NCBI RefSeq assembly: GCF_014191495.1
Contig: NZ_JACHWR010000001.1
Location: 558,001-622,000 of the forward strand
Source: Nocardioides soli
Lineage (GTDB): Bacteria; Actinomycetota; Actinomycetes; Propionibacteriales; Nocardioidaceae
Reading direction: 5' to 3'
Length of the DNA stretch: 64,000 bases
Shown here piece by piece: positions 46,206-54,703 of this stretch (the stretch's first letter is position 1; the number at the start of each line of letters is the position of its first letter). The notes under the pieces were generated by a model. The model ran no database searches. It was not told where the DNA came from and saw only the letters and a list, made by a program, of their open reading frames with translations. The position numbers and the translations under genes were made by a program.

Positions 46206-46313
46206 GCGCCGCCCTGCGGGCGCCCGGCTGCGTTGTCGTCGCTCGACGGCCCGCTCCGCTCAGAGGCCGCCTTCGCTCCTCCGCCTTGCCGGGCATCCCG
46301 CAGGACGACGCCT
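46202..46313. repeat. Palindromic element with the GCGTTG/CGCCTTGC core, copy C
   Basis: AGGCGCCGCCCTGCGGG pairs with CCCGCAGGACGACGCCT (G-U tolerant), followed inward by CCCGGC/GCCGGG. The core has TGCGTTGTCGTCGCTCG and CTCCGCCTTGCC. It lies between the convergent FKBP and S4 genes, and its left end carries the FKBP stop. It is related to copies A and B. Confidence 0.8.
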
Positions 46314-46325
46314 CACCAGAGGCGG

Positions 46326-46571
46326 CTACCAGGGCAGGCCGTCGTCGGCGCCCTCCTCGGCCACCAGGGCGGACTGACCGCCCAGGCTGACGACGTCCCC
46401 CTGCACCAGCTGCCGGCCCCGGCGGGTCTCCACCTCGCCGTTCACGCGCACGTGCCCGTCCTGGATGACGGGCTTGGCCTCGGCGCCGCTCTCCACCAGG
46501 TTGGCGAGCTTGAGGAACTGGCCGAGCCGGATCGAGTCGTCGCGGATCGGGACGGGGAACGGCTCGGACAT
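46326..46571 (-). CDS. S4 RNA-binding domain protein (YbcJ/RqcP-like)
   Basis: An 81-residue protein made almost entirely of an S4 fold: DSIRLGQFLKLANLVESGAEAKPVIQDGHVRVNGEVETRRGRQL is the RNA-binding surface. It resembles YbcJ-type S4 proteins, which bind ribosomal or transfer RNA; the exact role is not known. No fused catalytic domain is present. It ends convergent to the FKBP gene behind a palindromic element. ATG at 46571. Confidence 0.88.
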   Translation of the reverse strand: MSEPFPVPIRDDSIRLGQFLKLANLVESGAEAKPVIQDGHVRVNGEVETRRGRQLVQGDVVSLGGQSALVAEEGADDGLPW

Positions 46572-46599
46572 GAGGCCATTGTCGCTCCTGCCCGTCGAG

Positions 46600-46648
46600 G
46601 CCCGTCAGATGGCTGGAAATGGGTCGAGCCAACGACCATCTGACGGGC
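46600..46648. repeat. 13-bp perfect inverted repeat upstream of the S4 gene
   Basis: GCCCGTCAGATGG and CCATCTGACGGGC are complements separated by 23 nt. It lies between the S4 start and the DUF559-like remnant. Confidence 0.8.
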
Positions 46649-46674
46649 TCGACGCGCTGTCCCCAGGTACGCCG

Positions 46675-46960
46675 GAGCCGGGATTCAGCACCCTGCTCGA
46701 CCTCCGCGGCCGATTCCTCGCGATCCCCGATCTCTTCGACCCGGTCCCCGTGGCGTGGTCGGCGAGCACGCCGGTGCCGACCACCGTGACATCGACCGCC
46801 ACGCCCGAGACATCGAGCGCGAGGCCGACCTGCGCAATGCCGGGCTCGAGCACGTCGAGACCGTCGGCCGCGACCTGCGCGACGAGCGCCGGGTCGTGCA
46901 CCGCATGGAACAGGCGGCCGCCCGCGCCGTACACTCGAGCGCGGGCTCGCGCCACCCTGA
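46675..46960 (+). pseudogene. Frameshifted remnant of a DUF559/AbiEi-type endonuclease-like gene
   Basis: Two adjoining plus-strand frames together resemble the C-terminal part of actinobacterial DUF559-like proteins. The first frame reads GFSTLLDLRGRFLAIPDLFDP (46678-46740). The second, from about 46742, reads GVVGEHAGADHRDIDRHARD then IEREADLRNAGLEHVETVGR. In intact relatives the order is PDLFDP...GVVGEYDGADHR...ADLRNAGLE in one frame, so a frameshift lies near 46735-46752. The N-terminal half and a start codon are missing. It is therefore decayed rather than a functional gene. The call is from memory of the family; a sequence search would decide. Confidence 0.6.
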
Positions 46961-46967
46961 CGACCGA

Positions 46968-48233
46968 TCAGTGGATCAGCACCGACACCGTGTGGATCAG
47001 CACGCCCACGAGCCCGCCGACGATCGTGCCGTTGATCCGGATGAACTGCAGGTCGCGGCCCACGTGGAGCTCGATGCGGCGGGCGGCCTCCCGGCCGTCC
47101 CAGCGCTCGACGGTGTGGGTGATGACCGCGGTCAGCTCGGCGCCGTAGCGCTCGACCGCGAAGACCGCGGCGTCGGCGGCCAGGCCGTCGAGGCGCGCCC
47201 GGAGCGCGGCGTCGTCGACCAGCCGCCGGGCGAACGCGGTCACCTCGTCGAGCAGGCGGCGGCGTACGGCGCCCTCGGGGTCGGCCAGCGAGGCCTGGAG
47301 GCTGCGCCGCAGGGCGTTCCAGAGCGAGACCCCCGAGGCCACCAGCTGCGGCTGGTCGAGCAGCCGCTCCTTGAGGCGCTCGGTGCGCTCCTGGGTCTCC
47401 GGGTCGTGCTGCAGGTCGTGGGCGAGCTGGCCGAGCATCGAGTCGAGCGCGAGGCGGGCGTGGTGACGCGGATCGGTGCGGATGTCGTCGACCCAGCTCA
47501 CCAGCTCGCGGTGCAGTCGGGAGATCACCGCCTCGTTGAGTCGGGCGGGAGCCCACCACGGCGCCCGCTCGCCGAGCACCTCCGCGACCGTGTCGGGGTT
47601 CTCGACCAGCCAGCGGTGCGCCTCGTCGAGCACGAGGTCGACCAGCCCGTGGTGCAGGTCGTCGCGCACGGTCTCCTCGAGCAGGCTGCCCAGCACCGGC
47701 GCGATCGGCTCAGCCCGGAAGCGCGGCACCAGCGCGTCGCGCACCAGCTCCTCGACGTGCTCGTCGCGGATCCGGCCGAGCGCGATCACCGCCACGTCGG
47801 CGAACTCGTCGACGGCCCGCTTCGCGTGCTCGGGTACGACGAGCCAGTGGCCGACCCGCAGCGAGATCGTGGCCGCGGCGACCCGGTCGCGGATGATCTC
47901 CTCCTGGAGGAAGTTCTCCCCCACGAACTCCTCCAGCGACCGGCCCAGCTCGTCCTTGCGGCGCGGGATCAGCGCCGTGTGCGGCACCGGCAGCCCCAGC
48001 GGGTGCTTGAACAGCGCGGTGACCGCGAACCAGTCCGCGATGGCGCCGACCATCGACGCCTCGGCGCCGGCGTTCACGAAGCCCCAGAAGCCGCCGTGGC
48101 CGAGCGTCGCGACGTACACGACGGCGGCGAAGCAGAGCAGCCCCACCGCGAGGGTGCGCATCCGGCGCAGTCCTCGGCGCCGCTGCTCGTCGGCCTCCGA
48201 GTCGGGGGTGATCATCGTCAGTGTCGCGCTCAT
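46968..48233 (-). CDS. DUF445 membrane protein
   Basis: A 421-residue protein with an N-terminal helix (about 29-46; RTLAVGLLCFAAVVYVATL). The DUF445 segment MVGAIADWFAVTALFKHPLGLPVPHTALIPRRKDELG follows, and the protein ends in a second helix after INGTIVGGLVGVLIHTVSVLIH. Long amphipathic helices lie between. Function is unknown, though the family is conserved in bacteria. ATG at 48233 with GGGGGAGGA ahead is preferred. It is divergent from the TagD-like gene. Confidence 0.88.
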   Translation of the reverse strand: MSATLTMITPDSEADEQRRRGLRRMRTLAVGLLCFAAVVYVATLGHGGFWGFVNAGAEASMVGAIADWFAVTALFKHPLGLPVPHTALIPRRKDELGRSLEEFVGENFLQEEIIRDRVAAATISLRVGHWLVVPEHAKRAVDEFADVAVIALGRIRDEHVEELVRDALVPRFRAEPIAPVLGSLLEETVRDDLHHGLVDLVLDEAHRWLVENPDTVAEVLGERAPWWAPARLNEAVISRLHRELVSWVDDIRTDPRHHARLALDSMLGQLAHDLQHDPETQERTERLKERLLDQPQLVASGVSLWNALRRSLQASLADPEGAVRRRLLDEVTAFARRLVDDAALRARLDGLAADAAVFAVERYGAELTAVITHTVERWDGREAARRIELHVGRDLQFIRINGTIVGGLVGVLIHTVSVLIH

Positions 48234-48290
48234 CGAACGCCATCCTCCCCCATTGGGTCCAGACCACCGCGAAGTGAGAAGATCCCGCTC

Positions 48291-48689
48291 ATGCCTCGCA
48301 CCGTCATCACCTTCGGCACGTTCGACGTGTTCCATGTCGGGCACCTGCGGGTGATCGAGCGCGCCGCCGCGCTCGGCGACCGCCTGGTCGTGGGGGTCTC
48401 GGCCGACGCGCTCAACCTGCGCAAGAAGGGCCGCGAGCCGGTCTTCAGCCAGGCGGAGCGGCTCGCGATCGTGGCCGCGCTGAAGCCGGTCGACGAGGTG
48501 TTCGTCGAGGAGAGCCTCGAGCTCAAGCGCGACTACATCCAGAAGTTCGCCGCCGACGTGCTCGTCATGGGCGACGACTGGGCGGGGCGCTTCGACGAGT
48601 TCAGCGACGTCTGCGAGGTCGTCTACCTGCCACGCACGCCCGCGATCTCCACCACGGCGCTGATCGAGAAGATCTCCGGCGGGTCCTGA
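48291..48689 (+). CDS. Cytidylyltransferase-like protein (TagD family)
   Basis: A 132-residue nucleotidyltransferase. The motifs are TFGTFDVFHVGHLRVIERA (HxGH) and LPRTPAISTTALIEKI (the ISTT pattern). It is most like glycerol-3-phosphate cytidylyltransferase, which makes CDP-glycerol for teichoic-acid-type polymers. Other alcohol phosphates remain possible. The ATG at 48291 follows a modest ribosome-binding site. The next gene follows 15 bp later. Presence of a LytR-type ligase in the window agrees with a wall-polymer pathway but is distant. Confidence 0.88.
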   Translation: MPRTVITFGTFDVFHVGHLRVIERAAALGDRLVVGVSADALNLRKKGREPVFSQAERLAIVAALKPVDEVFVEESLELKRDYIQKFAADVLVMGDDWAGRFDEFSDVCEVVYLPRTPAISTTALIEKISGGS

Positions 48690-48704
48690 CCCGCGGCCCC
48701 GGCG

Positions 48705-49505
48705 ATGTCCTCCCGGTCGCTGCGCCCGCTGGCGTACGCCGCGGCCACGGCGCTGCTCTCCACCGGGCTGCTCGCGCTGGCGATCGGGGCGGGCTGGCTC
48801 GGGCCCGACGTGGGGCGCGGTGCGAACTTCTGCGAGGCCGCCCGCGGCGGACCGGTACGGCAGCCGGCCAACTCCTTCTCCAACCTCGGGTTCGTGGTCG
48901 CCGGGCTGCTGATCGCGTGGCGGGCCGGCCGCCCCGACCGGCTGGGCGACGTGCTGCCCCGGTACGCCGGCCTGGCCACGGCGTACGCCTGCGTGGTGGT
49001 GCTCCTCGGGCCCGCCAGCGCCGCGATGCACGCCACCCAGTCGGAGCTGGGCGGTCGCCTCGACCTGCTGAGCATGTACCTGGTGGCCTCGTTCGCCGCG
49101 GCGTACGCCCTGATGCGGTGGACCGGGCAGGGGCGGCTGTCCTTCTGGCTGGTGTTCGGCCTGCTCGTGGCCGGCTGCGAGCTGGTCGGGCTCTACGACG
49201 GCGAGGTGCCGGTCGTGACGTACGCCGGCAACCTCGCCTTCGCCGCGCTGCTGCTCCTGGCCGTGGTCGTCGAGGTCCGGCTCCGACGCCGCCCCGGCGC
49301 GACCCGCACCGACCTGCGGTGGGGCGCGGCCGCGCTGGGCACGATCCTGCTCGCCTTCGCGATCTGGAATGTCACCAAGGTGCTGTGGTGCGACCCGCAC
49401 TCCCTGGTCCAGGGGCACGCGGCCTGGCACCTGCTGGGCGCGGTGGCGGCGTACCTGCTCTTCCGCTTCTGGGCCAGCGAGCGGGCCGGCGACGAGACGG
49501 GCTAG
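48705..49505 (+). CDS. Ceramidase-like (CREST-type) membrane protein
   Basis: A 266-residue protein with seven predicted membrane helices. The pattern FCE ... QPANSFSNLGFVVAGLLIAWR ... HATQSELGGRLDLLSMYLVAS ... HAAWHLLGAVAAYLLFRF resembles the alkaline-ceramidase/PAQR superfamily, with conserved Ser, His, Asp and His residues that could bind zinc. The substrate is unknown; amide hydrolysis of lipids is possible. It is co-directional with the TagD-like gene 15 bp upstream, and its 3' end overlaps the CLC gene by 4 bp. Confidence 0.8.
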   Translation: MSSRSLRPLAYAAATALLSTGLLALAIGAGWLGPDVGRGANFCEAARGGPVRQPANSFSNLGFVVAGLLIAWRAGRPDRLGDVLPRYAGLATAYACVVVLLGPASAAMHATQSELGGRLDLLSMYLVASFAAAYALMRWTGQGRLSFWLVFGLLVAGCELVGLYDGEVPVVTYAGNLAFAALLLLAVVVEVRLRRRPGATRTDLRWGAAALGTILLAFAIWNVTKVLWCDPHSLVQGHAAWHLLGAVAAYLLFRFWASERAGDETG

Positions 49506-50779
49506 GAGCCGATGGGCTCCGGGATCGGGTCGGCGCGCAGCTCGTGCCGACCCGCGACGACCAGCCACACCGCCAGGGTGGCGATCAGCAGGACCGGGAG
49601 CAGCTCGATGTCGGGCACGACCGTCGCGGCGAGGAAGAGCGAGAGCCAGCCGCTGCGGGTCGCGGCGATGGTGATGCCGAGGACCCCGGCCGAGACCGCG
49701 ACGGCCGGCGGCACGCTGTCGACGAACCCGACGACGGCCCAGCCCGCGACCACGCCGACGAACACCGCCGGGAAGATCCGGCCACCGCGGAAGCCGGACG
49801 CCGCGGCGACCAGCAGCGCCGCGAGCTTGACCACGACCATCAGGACGAGGTCGCCGTTGGAGTAGTCGGCGATGTCGGCCGAGACCGTCTTCATCTCCTC
49901 GAGACCCTTGAAGAGCGTCTCGGGGCCGCCGAGGGCGCCCAGCCAGCCGAGCACGAAGCCGCCCACCGTCAGCATCACCACGGGGTTCCGGATCGACCGG
50001 AACACGCGGTGCAGCGGGGAGATGACGTACGACGCGGCGAGCCCCAGCAGCGCGGTCAGCAGCGCGACGGCGACCGCCCAGCCGACGTCGCCCAGGCGGA
50101 AGCCGTCGTAGCCGGGGATCTCCAGCCGCAGGTCCATGTCCGAGAGCGCCAGCATCGTCGCCGAGCCCGAGGCGGCGGCGACCAGGGGCGCGAACAGCCG
50201 GTTCCACAGCGGGACCCGGGGGTCGCCGATCTGGGCCTCGGTGAGCATCAGGGCCGCGGCCACCGGCGTCCCGAACATCGCACCGATCGTCCCCGCGACG
50301 CTCCAGCTCAGCCAAGCCGGCACGGCGACCCGGGGCAGCAGCCGCATTCCGATGATGACGGTCAGCGACCCGTTGACGAGCATGATCGGGTTCTCGGGGC
50401 CGAGGCTGACGCCGCCGGCGAGCATCAGCACCAGCGCGAGGGCCAGGCCCGGCACCGCGAGGCCGGGCAGCGGCGCCGCCACCAGCTCCGCGCTGGCCGG
50501 ATCGGGGCCGGCCCGACCGGGCGCGAAGCGCACCACGAGCCCGACGAGCAGGCCGGTGGTCGTCAGCACCACGACCATCCACCACCAGCGGTCGGGATCG
50601 ACCCCGACCGCGTCGGGCAGGTCGTCCCAGACGAGGTCCTCGAGCAGCTCGGCCAGCAGCGAGAGCCCGAGCAGGCTCAGCCCGCAGCCGACGCCCACCA
50701 GGATCGCCGGCACGGTGAGCCGCAGCAGGTCGAGCCGACCCGGCAGCGGCGCCTCTGGGGCACTCGTCACCTGCAGCAC
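49502..50779 (-). CDS. CLC-family ion channel/transporter
   Basis: A 425-residue integral membrane protein with the CLC selectivity-filter pattern: GGVSLGPENPIMLVNG (G-x-E/P-G-P type), SGFRGGRIFPAVFVG (GxFxP), and late helices. The usual gating Glu of GREGP is replaced in this version, so channel versus exchanger behaviour cannot be told. Ten to twelve membrane segments are present and there is no C-terminal CBS pair. It is convergent to the ceramidase-like gene (4-bp overlap) and upstream of nothing on its own strand within 50 bp. Confidence 0.88.
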   Translation of the reverse strand: MLQVTSAPEAPLPGRLDLLRLTVPAILVGVGCGLSLLGLSLLAELLEDLVWDDLPDAVGVDPDRWWWMVVVLTTTGLLVGLVVRFAPGRAGPDPASAELVAAPLPGLAVPGLALALVLMLAGGVSLGPENPIMLVNGSLTVIIGMRLLPRVAVPAWLSWSVAGTIGAMFGTPVAAALMLTEAQIGDPRVPLWNRLFAPLVAAASGSATMLALSDMDLRLEIPGYDGFRLGDVGWAVAVALLTALLGLAASYVISPLHRVFRSIRNPVVMLTVGGFVLGWLGALGGPETLFKGLEEMKTVSADIADYSNGDLVLMVVVKLAALLVAAASGFRGGRIFPAVFVGVVAGWAVVGFVDSVPPAVAVSAGVLGITIAATRSGWLSLFLAATVVPDIELLPVLLIATLAVWLVVAGRHELRADPIPEPIGS

Positions 50780-50800
50780 GCTAGGGCGTCACCGCGCGCC

Positions 50801-50827
50801 GGCACTCACCCGACGCGGGTGAGTGCC
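50801..50827 (-). terminator. Terminator of the mre-rodA operon
   Basis: GGCACTCACCC and GGGTGAGTGCC form a perfect 11-bp stem with a 5-nt loop just after the rodA stop codon and before the CLC gene. Confidence 0.75.
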
Positions 50828-50835
50828 AGCGGATC

Positions 50836-52029
50836 TCAGCGGGTCACGAGCACCCGCGGCGGGGCCAGCCGCGCGGCGGGTGCGGCCTGGGTGCGCAGAT
50901 GGATGTTCTGGAGCAGGCCGACGGCCAACATCCCCGCGAACATCGAGCTGCCGCCGTACGACACGAACGGCAGTGGGACGCCGGTGACCGGCATGATGCC
51001 CAGGCACATGCCGATGTTCTGGAAGGCCTGGAAGGCGAACCAGCAGGCGATTCCGGACGCCGCGAGGCGGCCGAAGACGTCGTCGGTGCGCACCGCGATC
51101 GCCAGCGCCCGCCAGATCACCAGGGCGAGCAGCGCGACCAGCAGCCCGGCACCGACCAGCCCGAGCTCCTCCCCCGCGACGGTGAAGACGAAGTCGGTGT
51201 GCTGCTCGGGCACGAACCCGGCCCGGGTCTGGGTCCCGTCGAACAGACCCGAGCCGAAGAGCCCGCCACTGCCGATCGCGATCCGCGCCTGCTCGACGTT
51301 GTAGCCGGCGCCGCGGGGATCGAGATCGGGGTTGGTGAAGGCCAGGAAGCGGTCGAGCTGGTACTGCTTGAGGAAGCCGGCCGCCACCGCCGCGACCGCG
51401 GCGGTGACCCCGCCGGCGACGAGCAGCCCGAGCCAGCGTCGCGGTGCTCCGGAGACGGCGATCACGCCGACGACGGTCGCGGCGAGCACCAGCATCGTGC
51501 CGAGGTCGGGCTGGAGCAGGATCAGCGCCGCAGGGAGTGCGGCGATCGCCAGCATGCCCGCCACGTCGCCCACGCCCGCGCCGGCGGCGGCCACCCGCGA
51601 CCGGCGTACGTCGGCGCGCTCGGCCACCCACAGCGCCATCCCGATCACCACCGCGAGCTTGGCGAACTCGGAGGGCTGGATCGACATCCCGCCGAGCTGG
51701 AGCCACGACTGCGAGCCGTTGACCGTGCTGCCCATCGTGAGCACCAGCACCAGTCCGGCGACCGAGGCGAGGTAGACCAGCGGGGCGACGATGCGCACCC
51801 ACCGGTGGTCGGTCGCGAGCACGACCAGCATCAGCACGACGCCGATGACGATGTTGACCAGCTGCTTGCGCAGGTACGCCGTGGGGTCGCCGCCGGTCAG
51901 GTCCTCGCGGTGGCTGGTGGCCGACCAGACGAGCAGCGTGCCGAGCGTGACGAGCGCCAGCACGGCGAGCGTCAGCACCCAGTCGAGGCGCGGGATCCGG
52001 AAGGCCGGTCGGGCGGTCGTCGTCGGCAT
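50836..52029 (-). CDS. rodA: Peptidoglycan polymerase RodA
   Basis: A SEDS-family glycosyltransferase that elongates lateral-wall peptidoglycan. The 397-residue protein has about ten membrane helices. Typical stretches are WLQLGGMSIQPSEFAKL, LLQPDLGTMLV and TDFVFTVAGEELGLVG, then ending VSYGGSSM. It lies one base after the stop of mrdA (TGA G ATG), so both polymerase and transpeptidase are made together, as usual for the elongasome. A terminator follows. Confidence 0.95.
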   Translation of the reverse strand: MPTTTARPAFRIPRLDWVLTLAVLALVTLGTLLVWSATSHREDLTGGDPTAYLRKQLVNIVIGVVLMLVVLATDHRWVRIVAPLVYLASVAGLVLVLTMGSTVNGSQSWLQLGGMSIQPSEFAKLAVVIGMALWVAERADVRRSRVAAAGAGVGDVAGMLAIAALPAALILLQPDLGTMLVLAATVVGVIAVSGAPRRWLGLLVAGGVTAAVAAVAAGFLKQYQLDRFLAFTNPDLDPRGAGYNVEQARIAIGSGGLFGSGLFDGTQTRAGFVPEQHTDFVFTVAGEELGLVGAGLLVALLALVIWRALAIAVRTDDVFGRLAASGIACWFAFQAFQNIGMCLGIMPVTGVPLPFVSYGGSSMFAGMLAVGLLQNIHLRTQAAPAARLAPPRVLVTR

Positions 52030-52030
52030 C

Positions 52031-54184
52031 TCAGCCCTCCTTCCGCGGCGGCAGGATGGAGCCGTCCCGGGTGAACGTCGGCAGCCCCGCCGGCGGGGTG
52101 GTGCCCGGGATCGCGGCGCGGTCGGGCCGCACCGTCTCGCCCTCGATGCCGTAGAGCGTCTCCCAGATCCGGCGGATCGCCGGGCCCGACGTGCCGGAGC
52201 CGGTGCCGCCCTGGCTGACCATCATCACGACGACGTAGTCGTCGGAGTACGACGCGACCCACGACGTCGACTGCTTGCCGTAGACCTCGGCCGAGCCGGT
52301 CTTGGAGCGGACCGTGACCTGGTCGAGGGGGAAGCCACCCATCTTCCAGGCCATCGTCCCCTGCCGGGTCACGCCCTGGAGCGCCCGGTCGATGTAGCCG
52401 AGCACGGAGTCGGGCAGGCCGATCGTGCCGGTCTTCTTCGGCGGGATCTTCCGGACCACCTTGCCGTCGGCGCCGACGACCGCCTTGGCGATGCGCGGGG
52501 CGTAGAGGGTGCCGCCGTTGGCGAGCGCGGCGTACGCCCGCGCGAGCTGGAGCGGGGTGACGAGCGTGTCGCCCTGGCCGATCGCGAAGTTGACGGCGTC
52601 GCCCGCCCGGTAGGCGTAGCCCTCGGCGCAGAACTCCTGGGCGAAGAGGTAGACGAAGTCGCTGGTCTTCCCGTCCTGCGGCTTGTCGGCGATGCCGCAG
52701 TAGTAGTCCTTCATCGACTCGAAGTAGTCGCGCTTCCAGGCGCGGTCCGCGATCCGGCCGGACGACTCGCCCGGCAAGTCGATCCCGGTCTCCTTGCCGA
52801 ACCCGAAGGTCTTCGCCTCCGCGACCAGCGGGTCCTTGGCGTGCACGTCGGCGACGTCGGAGCCGTAACGCTGCCAGAAGTCGTAGCCGACCCGGTAGAA
52901 GAACGTGTTGCAGGAGACCTCGAGCGCCTTGTCGAAGCCGATGTAGCCGTAGGCGCCGGACTCGTAGTTCTTGAAGTCGCGGTTGCCGACCCGGAAGGCC
53001 GACGAGCAGTTCAGCCGGGTGTCCGTCGAGAAGCCGTTGGTCAGCGCGCCGGCGGTCATGAACGGCTTCCAGGTCGAGCCCGGGGCGAACTGACCCTGGG
53101 TGGCGCGGCCCAGCAGCGGGTTGCCGGCCTCGTCGGCGTAGAGCCGGGCCAGCTCCTTCTTGCTGATCCCGCCGACCCAGGTCGCGGGGTCGTACGTCGG
53201 CTGGCTGGCCATCGCGACGACACGCCCCGTCCTCGCCTCCAGGACGACGGCCGCACCCGAGTCGGCCGCGTAGTTGCGGTTGGTCACCGGGTCGTGGGTC
53301 GCCCGCGCGGTCCGGATCGTGTCGGCGAGCTGTCGCTCGACCACGCTCTGCACCTTCGCGTCGATGCTGGTCACCAGCGTGTCGCCGGGCCGGCTGGCCA
53401 CCTCGCCGTCGTCGCCGAGCACGCGGCCCATCGAGTCGACGGCGACGCTCTTGTAGCCGGGCATCCCGCGCAGCCACCGGTCGTACTCCTGCTCGATGCC
53501 GGCACGGCCGACCACGGAGGAGCCGTTGACCGACGTGTCGGCGTCCTCGCGCGCGGTGTCGAGCTCGTCCTCGGTGATCGGGCTCAGGTAGCCGAGCACG
53601 TGGGCCAGGTTGACGCCGAAGGGCCGCGGATAGGCCCGCACGCTCTGCTGCTCGGCCAGCACGCCCGGGAAGTCCTCGGGCTGCTCGAGCACCCGCAGCG
53701 CCACCGCCTTCGAGACATCGGAGGCCACGGGAACCGGCTGATACGGCGAGCCGTTCCAGCACACGCCGGTCACCGAGCCCTCGTCGCCGCAGGTGACCAA
53801 TGACCTGCGGATCCGCGGCACCGGGACGTCGACCACCTCGGAGACCCGCTCGACGAGCAGGTCCTGCTGGTGCTCGGTGAGCTTGCCGAGCACGGTGCGG
53901 TCGACGGAGACGACCCACGAGGTGCGGTTGGCCACCAGCGGGCGGCCCTGGTCATCGACGATCAGGCCGCGCTGCGGCTGCACGACGATGTCGCGCACCG
54001 ACTGCGAGGCGGCCTTCGCGTGGTAGCGCTCGCCGTCGACCACCTGGAGGTAGTAGAGCCGCGCGAACAGGGTCGCGAACAGGGAGAAGACCAGCACCTG
54101 GATCACGACCAGCCGCAGGCGGCCGGTGCGCTGTGCCTTGAGGTGCGGGGCCGGCGGATTCGGGGCCAACGGGCGTGGGGACAT
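52031..54184 (-). CDS. mrdA: Penicillin-binding protein 2 (elongation transpeptidase)
   Basis: Class B PBP of 717 residues that cross-links new lateral wall. One N-terminal membrane helix (about 22-44) is followed by a dimerisation region, then the transpeptidase domain: catalytic Ser370 in GSTWKPF, SCN (Ser424-Asn426), and KTGSAEVYGK near the C-terminus. The ATG overlaps the mreD stop codon (TGATG). It is followed by rodA after one base. A cysteine pair in TCGDEGSVTGVCWNG may stabilise the N-terminal domain. Confidence 0.95.
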   Translation of the reverse strand: MSPRPLAPNPPAPHLKAQRTGRLRLVVIQVLVFSLFATLFARLYYLQVVDGERYHAKAASQSVRDIVVQPQRGLIVDDQGRPLVANRTSWVVSVDRTVLGKLTEHQQDLLVERVSEVVDVPVPRIRRSLVTCGDEGSVTGVCWNGSPYQPVPVASDVSKAVALRVLEQPEDFPGVLAEQQSVRAYPRPFGVNLAHVLGYLSPITEDELDTAREDADTSVNGSSVVGRAGIEQEYDRWLRGMPGYKSVAVDSMGRVLGDDGEVASRPGDTLVTSIDAKVQSVVERQLADTIRTARATHDPVTNRNYAADSGAAVVLEARTGRVVAMASQPTYDPATWVGGISKKELARLYADEAGNPLLGRATQGQFAPGSTWKPFMTAGALTNGFSTDTRLNCSSAFRVGNRDFKNYESGAYGYIGFDKALEVSCNTFFYRVGYDFWQRYGSDVADVHAKDPLVAEAKTFGFGKETGIDLPGESSGRIADRAWKRDYFESMKDYYCGIADKPQDGKTSDFVYLFAQEFCAEGYAYRAGDAVNFAIGQGDTLVTPLQLARAYAALANGGTLYAPRIAKAVVGADGKVVRKIPPKKTGTIGLPDSVLGYIDRALQGVTRQGTMAWKMGGFPLDQVTVRSKTGSAEVYGKQSTSWVASYSDDYVVVMMVSQGGTGSGTSGPAIRRIWETLYGIEGETVRPDRAAIPGTTPPAGLPTFTRDGSILPPRKEG

Positions 54185-54696
54185 CAGGCGAGCGACCGGT
54201 CCGGCTCGAGGTGGCGGAACGTCGCCAGCACGGGCGGCAGCACGAGCGGCGTGAGCAGCACGTCCCACAGCACGCCGACCAGCACGATCTCGAGCAGCTC
54301 CGGGATGCCGGTCGCCGGATCCTGGAGCAGCAGGCCGGAGAGCGCGAACACCGAAGTGCCGACGAACGACGAGGCAGCGACCGTCGCGAGCACCGTGCCC
54401 GGCGTCGGGCGGGCGTCGCGGCGCACCCGGCCCGCGACGTACCCGACGACGACCAGCGCGAGCGCCCAGCGGCCGGCGACGTGGTCGGCCGGCGGGGCGA
54501 GGTCGAGCGCGAGGCCCGCGGCGAAGCCGAGGACCGCCGCGAACTGCGGCCCGCGGGTCAGCGCGGCGCCGACCACGACGAGCAGCACCAGGTTGGGCAC
54601 GATGCCGTCCCAGGCCAGGTGCGGGAAGAGCGAGACCTGGAGCACCAGGGCGACCACGACGGCCACCGCGGCGATGCCGGCTCGGGCGGCGCTCAT
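54184..54696 (-). CDS. mreD: Rod-shape-determining protein MreD
   Basis: A 170-residue inner-membrane protein with five to six helices that joins MreC and the peptidoglycan machinery. Its sequence is loosely conserved, as normal for the family (LQVSLFPHLAWDGIVPNLVLLVVVG, LVGVLWDVLLTPLVLP). The start ATG at 54696 is 8 bp after the mreC stop codon, and its TGA overlaps the mrdA ATG. Order mreB-mreC-mreD-mrdA-rodA is complete. Confidence 0.92.
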   Translation of the reverse strand: MSAARAGIAAVAVVVALVLQVSLFPHLAWDGIVPNLVLLVVVGAALTRGPQFAAVLGFAAGLALDLAPPADHVAGRWALALVVVGYVAGRVRRDARPTPGTVLATVAASSFVGTSVFALSGLLLQDPATGIPELLEIVLVGVLWDVLLTPLVLPPVLATFRHLEPDRSLA

Positions 54697-54703
54697 GACC
54701 GGA

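Noticed and set aside
46465-47148. 227-codon plus-strand frame across the S4 gene and the DUF445 3' end
   Set aside because: Only a short central part resembles a protein family, and it needs a frameshift; the rest is antisense to real genes.
48917-51304. 795-codon plus-strand frame over the CLC and ceramidase-like genes
   Set aside because: Antisense or out-of-frame to well-supported membrane proteins; no family motifs and abnormal Arg/His/Gly composition.
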